Shown one piece after another: positions 56,593 through 64,000 of a stretch of DNA of 64,000 nucleotides. The notes beneath the pieces were generated by a model, which was given only the letters and a program-made list of their open reading frames with translations, ran no database searches and was not told where the DNA came from. Source of the DNA: Gnetum montanum (Eukaryota > Streptophyta > Gnetopsida > Gnetales > Gnetaceae). A program made the position numbers and the translations under genes. How positions within the stretch are numbered: the stretch's first letter is position 1; each line of letters begins with the position of its first letter. The stretch spans positions 370,663 to 434,662 of the forward strand of contig MNCI01038293.1 in the NCBI GenBank assembly GCA_015680685.1. The letters run 5' to 3'.

Positions 56593-58061
56593 TTACACTA
56601 AATTCGTGGATACTGGGGAAACAGAGGCCTCCCTTTTTACAGAAGTCTCGTTGCAGCGACCTGTCACCAAATGACTTGTTACTGTGGCCAGCGAAGATTG
56701 TGCCTGTAATGAGATGGATGATCCTGATTTCTGATCTTCAGCCTCCGATTTCGCCATAGCAGGCGATGTGTAGGGAGCTTTTGATACCAACCTGAAAAAA
56801 ACAACCCACATCTGTTTCAGATGCCGTTCTGGGATTGCGTCTAATCATGATCAAACTTGAAAACAATTTTGCACCGCTAATTTTTAAAAATAAACCAGGA
56901 TTCAAATCCGTCTCTATAACAACATTGATACCTGTCTTTTCGTTTCTCAAGAAAACGTTGAAGAGATTGCTTTCTAGCTATTGGAAGATCTGCACCTGCA
57001 GATCACAGGGAATAGATCAAACAACTTCCTTGAATTTTAAAGGAATACTTTCCAAAAAAGATAAGCCATAAACGCTAGTACCAGATTGTATCTTGCGAAT
57101 CGACTGCCGCGGTACCGGAGCTACGGCTTGTGGCATAGACGAGGCCGGACCGTCAGGTCCGCCATTGGATGTCTGATGGGGAAGCGCAGCTCTAGAAGCC
57201 AGATTTAGCGCAGCACCCGTAGGGGCCGGAGATTGCTGTGTTTGAGAAACGTTAACACTCGCTGCTGCTGGCTTAACCAGGTTTGAGATCAAGGGATTTC
57301 CACTGTCCGCCAATAACATGATAGCTTGAGCCTGCATATAGAATCAAGATCTGAATCCTTTTAACATTTGAGAAAAACTGTTCAACATGGATGAAATAAA
57401 TCCTCTGAAAAACATCAGTTCACATGTGCACAATAGGAAAGGGAAACATGGATCAACCTTGTCAGCTGGTACATCCTCGTAAACGTTAACCATCCCTCCA
57501 TAGAAAATTGTAAGCTGCCCGGTTGGAACCCTAATTGATCCAGATTGCACAGTAGCAGCATAGAATGGAAATTTGAAACCAGAAACCAATTATATATCAG
57601 TCGTTCACGAGAACTTGAACCTACCTTGCCATGGGTGCGTTGGCAGACAATCCAGTGCGGAAAGGCAACGCTTGCAACGCAGACGACGACGACACTTTGT
57701 TTGCCAGAGCCACGGCCTGCTGTGAGTTGAGTCCCAGATGAGTAGAAACATTCATCTCGTTGCCCACGTTTGAAGCTTTCAAGCTGGAACCCGCAAAACC
57801 CTTTTCGTTAATATACCTACTGAAAAGGTTTAGCGTCTGTGAAAAATCAGAACGAATAGCCTGAACTCCTTCAGAAGCAGCAGCGGCAGCAGAAAATGTC
57901 GTCTTGTGTGCGGTAGCCCCAGGCAAGGGCGGATCCTGCTTTAACTGTGGCACCGGCACGCCCGGACTAGGGCTAGGGGTAGGTTCAGTATTAGGTTCCA
58001 TTCTGGAAGGCCCCTTCTCCACGCCCAGGAAATCCACTGCTACCGCCTGTTCTTTCGACAT
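56593..58061 (-). CDS. JAZ: JAZ repressor (TIFY family, jasmonate ZIM-domain protein), 5 coding exons
   Basis: Coding exons on the minus strand: 58061-57625, 57530-57458, 57331-57082, 56995-56932 and 56791-56593; all introns are GT-AG and phases agree, giving 340 residues. The N-terminus has VDFLG and FSQTLNLFSRYINEKG, the conserved JAZ N-terminal segment. Exon 2 carries the ZIM/TIFY core PTGQLTIFYGGMVNVYEDVP (TIFY at residues 153-156). Exons 4-5 encode the Jas domain, LPIARKQSLQRFLEKRKDR followed by six residues to PY (257-282), split by an intron as usual for JAZ genes. JAZ proteins repress MYC factors, recruit NINJA/TOPLESS through TIFY, and are degraded through COI1 when jasmonate-Ile binds at the Jas degron. 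No EAR motif seen. ATG at 58061 is preferred: an in-frame upstream ATG lies in a splice-acceptor-like stretch (TGTGCAG). Which JAZ subgroup is open. Confidence 0.93.
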
Positions 58062-58062
58062 T

Positions 58063-58612
58063 CTGCACATACAAAAGCCTGCTGTCAGTTATTTGTATCT
58101 CGTTTACAAACAACATGATCAGGTCCCTAAAAAAGGCAACTCTAGCTCGAAGGAAATTAAACCGGATAACGGGACACCATAAATCGCTGCTGACAGCAAC
58201 AGGAAACCACTGCTACGAAATCCTGCGCGCATATTTTGCGTTAAATACAAAGTAGCGTGGTCCTGGACCTAGTCTCTTTCCCTTAATTACTGTTATAAAC
58301 AGCACAGTGGCACACGAAGAAAGAATACTTGGGCTCGGTACGCAACACCCAGGGAAAATCTGAGAAAAGTATGAAAATAAAAAATCTAACGATTGCCGTT
58401 AAATTTGTAAACAAAGAGTTACACAGTGGAACGCGTTAACAAATCATTCGAAACAGAAATACAGACAGACGTAAGACGCAAAGACCGCCGAACAAGGTTC
58501 CTTTTCTGAACCATGTAAATACAAACATGGATCTTATAACACACAGCAAAATTAAATAAACTTCTACCGCTGTACCCTGGAACTGGCCACAATTCGCAGC
58601 TGCGAAACTTAC
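58063..58612 (-). other. probable 5' UTR intron of the JAZ gene
   Basis: On the minus strand a strong donor, ATC|GTAAGT (58612), and an acceptor, TTTTGTATGTGCAG (ending 58063), enclose 550 bases. The acceptor leaves one base before the start codon. No transcript evidence is available here. Confidence 0.55.
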
Positions 58613-58730
58613 GATTTGCGTATGTGGCCGCTGTTGCTGTTGTAACGGTCGTTTCAAAATCGCTTTGCTGCGGTCTTTTGCTTTATGTCATCTGGCGGGC
58701 ATTGATGGGGCAAACGGGAAAGCTACCGAC

Positions 58731-58738
58731 TGATATAA
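58731..58738 (-). promoter_or_regulatory. possible TATA box of the JAZ gene
   Basis: The minus strand reads CTTATATCAG about 120 bases upstream of the proposed 5' UTR donor. It is the only TATA-like site in a suitable place. Confidence 0.35.
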
Positions 58739-58930
58739 GCAAATGTTAGAAGCAGAGACGAGAAGAAACAAAGGCGCAAGCGATATTACAGAGACTCAAG
58801 TGCTTATTGGCAAATAAATCGGCGTGAACAATAATATTCTTGGTAGGACACAATCATATACTATGCCCATGGCCCTGGGTCCTGGATCCCGGCTCTGAGC
58901 CTGAAGAAGATTATGGACGCGGCCATTAAA

Positions 58931-58936
58931 CACGTG
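58931..58936. promoter_or_regulatory. G-box CACGTG upstream of JAZ
   Basis: Palindromic CACGTG about 870 bp upstream of the start codon. G-boxes are binding sites of MYC2-type bHLH factors that activate JAZ genes. Confidence 0.5.
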
Positions 58937-59160
58937 AGGCAAATCAAGGCAAGGTCACAAACACATCCAAATGATGACACTGCCGCGCAGGGCCCTGCGG
59001 AGGCTAAACCTAAAGCAACGCACAGCCACTTACAACTGGCGTGGCCTGACGTGGCGTGGTGGGTGCCCCTGCCGCTGCCTCTCCGGCGCCGCTGATTATC
59101 CATGGAAATAGTGCTGGCTTTAGCGCCTGACCGCTTTTCCTCCCCTGCACGCAAACATTC

Positions 59161-59164
<4 letters not shown>

Positions 59165-59193
<29 letters not shown>
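59165..59193. repeat. (CT)n microsatellite
   Basis: An uninterrupted CT run of about 28 bases in the JAZ upstream region. CT/GA runs are common in plant promoters and 5' leaders. Confidence 0.9.
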
Positions 59194-59204
59194 CTCATTC
59201 CTAT

Positions 59205-59210
59205 CACGTG
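59205..59210. promoter_or_regulatory. G-box CACGTG upstream of JAZ
   Basis: TCACGTGA, about 1.15 kb upstream of the start codon, next to the (CT)n run. Confidence 0.45.
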
Positions 59211-60158
59211 ATGGAAATTGGAATCCATCATCTACACACGACACCAGACACGCCATGCACACAACTGACGCCAAGGGTCCCACCACGCACCTATCCTATC
59301 CATGCCCTGCCATTCATATCCATACAGTACCAACACTATTTATTATTCCTTTTATGCTTCGCTTGCCTTCCTCGTGACGCGACAGCGATGCCACGGCGCA
59401 GCGCTCCGTGAGCCTCACGCCAAATCCCCAGCCAGCCGTTGCCAATTCAGTACACCGTCAATTCCTTGTCGAATGCCGTTCGCTCGCTCCACGTCCACGA
59501 AACGGCTTCACTTAGCGCCGCCTCGCGCTGCACGGCAAGCGTCCGGTTCGGTCTCTATCCCGGTTTGTCTGTGGCATGGCAGTTGGTAAATTTAATACAG
59601 GTTAACATATGTCCATAACATTGTCTCTTGGTCCACTGACAAAGTCTACGTGACGCAGCCATCAATGTAAGCAAGCAAGTTCAGCCACAAAAATCAAGCT
59701 CGAGACGCATACATTAAGTCTTCCAGAATTGTCGAAGCTTTATTTCAGGCATGACAGACGCATGACTTTATCCAATACTTTCATAAAATACGCAATATTC
59801 GGAATATAAAAAGGCTTCCCTTTTGGATGAAATTTGCATTAATCAGTCGTACAAGAGATTTTGAAATTCTTGGGCTTTTAAACCGGAAACGTGAAAAAGC
59901 GTTGCGTCAGTGGCCGGTAACTGGTCAGGGCTACAGCAGCTGCAGCAACAGCATTATCCTGGAGGTGCGTGAAAGCTGTGACACGAATTTGAACTCATGT
60001 CATTTTTGGGGCGTCAGGTCAAGTAGACAGCCAAAGCGGGGACGGTGCGAGGCTGGGACTGGGGGCGGGAGCGGGTGTCGATGTGACGTGGGAGGCGACC
60101 AACGGCGCAGGTGCATCTACCTGTTGCAGTTCCAGAAAGCGGTTCAAATTTTGAGGCG

Positions 60159-60164
60159 CACGTG
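60159..60164. promoter_or_regulatory. G-box CACGTG, distal
   Basis: GCACGTGC about 2.1 kb upstream of the JAZ start; may be unrelated. Confidence 0.25.
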
Positions 60165-60886
60165 CTTTACGAAAGATCGCCTTCAAAACCATGTCGCGCG
60201 CAACCCCTCCTACTCCATACCAATCCCTCCCGTGTGTTCCCGACAAAATTCAGAAACAGAAACCGCCAAACCACCACAACTCTGTCTCTTCCCAGTTCAA
60301 AGTTTCCATTCCAGCCTCCTCCTCCACACAGAAACAGCTTGCACTCTGCCGGTATCGTGCCACCAAAGAGCGGTTTCATTTACCTTGTCTGCTTGCTACC
60401 TGAGATTCCATTTGACGGAAAACCAAAAGAAGGGCCGTCAATTGGCGTGAAAGGTGACGGACAAGGTTAATGCGGTTGTTACCGGTACGGCCGGAATTCC
60501 CGGGATGACTTAATTAGAAACTGGGAAAGGCAATGTGCTATAATGATGAAACAATTTTAAAAAGGAGGAAATTTTTTCTCCTGCTTTGTTTGGCGACCTC
60601 TGGCATGGGACTGTTGCCCTGAGAAAAGGGGCAGCGAGAGAACCTTTGATTGAGCAGAACCAGCACGGCAATTGTGTGAGCGTCTTAAACGCAAACTGGT
60701 GCGTCTGCAAGTGCAACTTGAATTATATGCTGGCGGACGTACAATGGCTGACAATTGAATACGATGAGTTAGCGTAGCGCGTTTAAAATTTGGAGGCACG
60801 TACGTTGCAGTTGAGAGTTTTAAAAGTTAATGCTTCACGCAGTCTCTCGTCGGGGCTCACCTACTTTGCACCCGAAAGGCCGCTTC

Positions 60887-60892
60887 CACGTG
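60887..60892. promoter_or_regulatory. G-box CACGTG, distal
   Basis: CCACGTGG about 2.8 kb upstream of the JAZ start; may be unrelated. Confidence 0.22.
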
Positions 60893-61294
60893 GCCGCGAA
60901 GCACTGCCTTTTCTTCCCCGTGACGATGCCATGTCTCAATAAATTCTTTTCTTTTTTAAAATGTTTTTGGCGGCAGTCGGTGAGCCAATGTTTTGTCACT
61001 TGGTATAGCGATTTTCGCTCAGTAGCTGTGCTTACTGTAGCGGGTCGATATCAGCGTCCGTTGCGCATAAGACATGGTTCCTTTGTCGCTAACAAAACCT
61101 TTGCTTACTAGTGCAGGACAGGCCACAAGTGCCCTTTGTTACATCTCTTAGTCTTAGTAGTATCTACGGAGTTGGCCCCACTGGAACAACTAACCAGTGT
61201 AACTAAGTGTTGCGGATTTAACAGTTCAAGATAAAAATATATACGAAGTTTTTAATTGGCCATTTCATATGGACTAGCAAGGCTACCGCTTATT

Positions 61295-61465
61295 CATAAG
61301 AATGCTGCCGTGGTGGAGCGCGTTAACCGAACCGATTTTATTTTAGGCACAACGTTCTTCGCTGTCCCGCGGTCTTTCATGGTGCCACGAACAGTTTTAG
61401 TCTTCTTTTTCCCGCTCTAAATTGTGGATAGAATAATTTTTAGATATCGTATGAAGTGGGTTAAA
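61295..61465 (+). repeat. 171-bp duplication, copy 1
   Basis: 171 bases repeated at 61598-61768 with two visible differences. It ends at a single N (61466). Confidence 0.9.
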
Positions 61466-61597
61466 NGTTTTCCTTTAACACTCGCATTTGTCTTTGTCCT
61501 CCTCCCTATTTACCCATCAATATGTTCAGATGTTGATCATGTACTTATTCTTATTTAATTAATAAAATTCTCTTATTGGGGTCCAACACCCCCCCCC

Positions 61598-61768
61598 CAT
61601 AAGAATGCTGCCGTGGTGGAGCGCGTTAACCGAACCGATTTTATTTTAGGCACAACGTTCTTCGCTGTCCCGCAGTCTTTCATGGTGCCACGAACAGTTT
61701 TAGTCTTCTTTTTCCCGCTCTAAATTGTGGATAGAATAATTTTTAGATATTGTATGAAGTGGGTTAAA
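61598..61768 (+). repeat. 171-bp duplication, copy 2
   Basis: The second copy follows a run of about nine Cs. The 130 bases between the copies end GGGGTCCAACA, resembling an LTR end. Confidence 0.9.
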
Positions 61769-62094
61769 GCTTAGCACAAAAAACAAATAGCCAATTTCTA
61801 GTATCCAAGAACATTTTATCACTAGAAGATTGCTTATGGTTGAGAAACAAAAAAAGATTCAGTGGGAAAGACTATTTATCAATGGTTACAAATAAAGACT
61901 TCATACAAATCTTGTATCATGTAGTACTTTCAATAGGACCAAAACAAATAATCATATCAAAATAACCAACCCATTTAACTACTTCACTATTTACTAGAAT
62001 CTTCTTATGCCACATTGAACATTGCCATACTTCTTCCAACCATAAAAAATGATAAAGTACTTTAATAAACATTTTAAAAGGTGAGACTCATGAT

Positions 62095-62440
62095 GTGAGA
62101 GAGGTCTTAGTTCCTTCCTGTGGTTCAAGGACCATGGAATACTCTGAGTTGTCTATCTATGGCACTCAAGTGTTGGGAAACCACTTCAACTTGGTGATTC
62201 CAAGGAACAACGCAACTCCATTTTGTTTCTCACTCTTTTGTCCCTCTCATCATCCCTTCCCAAATAGACCTACATGGGGCCTATTTCTACGATGGTCACA
62301 AATATGTACAATAACTTGGATTTGATGGTTCAAGTGTACCTCTACACCTATCCCTATACTAGATCATGAGGGGTCTAGGAGTGAAGCACCCCTTACAGAT
62401 ACATTGTGTTCCCCACTAATGATGTCTACAAGGTTGTTTG
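62095..62440 (+). repeat. diverged repeat, copy 2 (flank of the JAZ gene)
   Basis: Same block order and orientation as 55441-55890. The copy here contains a 76-codon open frame without known features. Confidence 0.65.
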
Positions 62441-64000
62441 CTTGTCCGCATTTCGAGTTATAGATGCGCTCTTAGAAGCGTATATATAACTTAAGAGAAT
62501 TTGGTTGTGTAGCCTGTTCTCATCTTGTTGTTGATGCGTACACATTGCTTGCATGGAGGTGTAGTTCCCATGTCTTCCTCCTTGGATACAATGTATCTAA
62601 CAAACTTCCTTGGGGTGTTCTTCCAATCTAGTATGATGATTTTGGTGTTCTTCCACTCAATTATAGTTTTATGTTTTGGTTTCTGAGGTTTTGATTTTGT
62701 GGTCCTTCCAATTGGTTATCATATTTGATATTGGACCATAAGAGTTTTGCCTCTTCTCTCTACCATGAGTTACTCTTTTGATACAGCCCTTGTGATCTTA
62801 CTTAGGTGGAGTTGTTTCTTTAAGGCTTGCAGCCTTTGTTTTTCTATGTATCAACAAATAGACATGATTGCATTAACTGTCTTTCCTCCACAATACTTTT
62901 ATTGGTGGTTGGACAAGTGTTGAATACTTATTGATATGACTGGTGGAAGTTCCATTAGCAACACGTGAAATGTTGTTCAATGAGCTTTCCATCCTCAATC
63001 TTCAATGGTTCATATGGGATGAACTGGATCTAGCCTTCACTTCAACCTTCACCTAGATAACATGTGTCGAGATGAAGTATTTCGATGTGCAAGATGTAGT
63101 ATGTTTGAAACCCTACTTACTTCATGGATGCATGAAGTGCAAGATCGATTTGTTAGACAACAATTTTGTGTAGTGCATCTAGATGAAGGACCTTCGATCA
63201 CGTGGTTGTTGTGATTCTTGGTCTAGGTGGACAAAGACTATCACTAGCAAACTGGCTTATGTTCTCGCTTGTATTTGTATGTTTGTCTATTTGTATATGA
63301 GTGTCCTTATTTTAGTCATGTTTTGAGTCACTCTTATGCATCATGCTTGCTTCGACTCTTGCTTGTGTTTCATTTACCTTTTGTGGCTCAAATGTGGCTC
63401 CCTATGACTCTCTGGTTTATTACAAGGATGGCTTTTATTGGAGAACCTTAGGACTTCGTATGTTTCTTGCTTGACTAGTTCTTGATGCAATCTTGTTACT
63501 GATTCCCTCTTATGCTTCAAGTTCAATTATCCTTTATGTCAACCATTTAATCTTGTTATCTCTCCTTGAGATAGGATGTGATTGCTCGTTAGACTTTTTT
63601 ATTTTACCTCATTTGATTGCAAAATCTACCTTGAGGTATTTTATTTTGAGTTGGTCCTTCTAGGACCTTAGTGAGGCAAGTCATTCTTAATTTTGATATA
63701 TTTCTAGACCTTGCCTCTTATGTTGAGTGTCTTCTTTGGAGGCCACATCCTCCTTGGCTATAGACTTGGATGTGTGAGTATTGAGGCTTGTCCCTTTTGT
63801 TATTAAGACCTATTGTTATCTATTTTAGTCTTCTCTTTACTATGGCTAGATAAGATTGGGAATTTTTCCTCCACATCCTCTTGTGATCTTTCAAAACCTC
63901 TTATCTTAATGAGGTTAGGTGTCTACAATTAGATGCCCTTGGTGATCATGGCTCTCTTGAATTTTGAAAGTGTTCTATTCCCTCCTCACTACTATGTTAG
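62441..64000. other. intergenic sequence
   Basis: T-rich on the plus strand, with short frames only. No recognisable protein, RNA or element ends. Confidence 0.45.

Larger units (their letters stand above)
59211..61294. other. GC-richer low-copy region, no gene assigned
   Basis: Base composition is more even than in the retroelement part. Open frames exist on both strands (for example 59827-60450 plus, 60246-60019 minus), but none shows a known domain or convincing splice sites. The minus-strand frame at 60246-60019 ends in an Ala-Pro-Ser repeat that could be real coding sequence; unproven. Confidence 0.4.

Noticed and set aside
57904-58182. Plus-strand frame opposite JAZ exon 1
   Set aside because: Antisense shadow of the JAZ coding exon.
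58861-59286. 141-codon minus-strand frame
   Set aside because: Mostly the translation of the (CT)n run as Glu-Arg repeats plus upstream region of JAZ; no conserved features.
59827-60450. 207-codon plus-strand frame as a gene
   Set aside because: No domain, biased composition changes along it, and overlapping frames of similar length on the other strand; no splice or start context to support it.
63269-63451. Short plus-strand frame with hydrophobic residues
   Set aside because: Sixty codons in T-rich DNA, where hydrophobic codons arise by composition; no neighbours or motifs.

Overview
This window looks like plant nuclear DNA from a large, repeat-rich genome. It has a spliced JAZ/TIFY gene with short GT-AG introns, plant Ty3/Gypsy LTR retrotransposons primed by tRNA-Asp, an RTE-like LINE and tRNA-derived SINEs. 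About 50 kb of decayed, nested retroelements around one gene would suit a gymnosperm or another large-genome seed plant, but the sequence alone does not fix the species. The assembly has two long N gaps and three single Ns that appear to mark collapsed repeats.

Layout (elements are named R1-R9 here). 1-4543: minus-strand R1, cut by the window edge, inserted into the integrase of plus-strand R2. R2 (4544-14900) is split again by R3 (6232-12867, perfect 5-bp target duplication ATTGT). R2 itself sits inside the reverse transcriptase of a minus-strand LINE (14901-16850). 16850-19236 and 26881-28453: AT-rich DNA with a cluster of tRNA-derived SINE copies, split by R4 (19237-26875, TSD AATTG). 28454-54509: R5, whose body was hit by R6 (32248-42763, TSD ATATT). 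R6 carries an unrelated solo LTR, R7 (34652-36079, TSD GGTTG). The 3' LTR of R5 was hit by R8 (46322-54335, TSD ACAAA), which contains a truncated copy, R9. 54510-64000: GC-richer, low-copy DNA with one intact host gene on the minus strand (CDS 56593-58061, five coding exons, 340 aa, TIFY and Jas domains). It is followed by a 171-bp duplication and a diverged repeat that also occurs on the other side of the gene.

How it fits together. R1, R2, R3, R6, R8 and R9 form one Ty3/Gypsy family of Athila/Tat type. They have LTRs of about 0.8-1 kb ending TGATGAG...CTCATCA and a tRNA-Asp primer site. Gag has an unusual Cys-His knuckle and the RT carries FMDDF. A 1.7-2 kb 3' region contains repeated copies of the polypurine tract. 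Only R6 and R2 keep substantial pol. R1 and R3 lost RT, RNase H and integrase and also the catalytic Asp of the protease; R3 has lost the gag core too. R4 and R5 are a second lineage with gag only and a third ORF downstream, preceded by a splice-acceptor-like sequence. None could make all its own proteins, so their spread implies supply in trans. The JAZ gene would encode a jasmonate-signalling repressor, and G-boxes upstream fit MYC-type feedback control.
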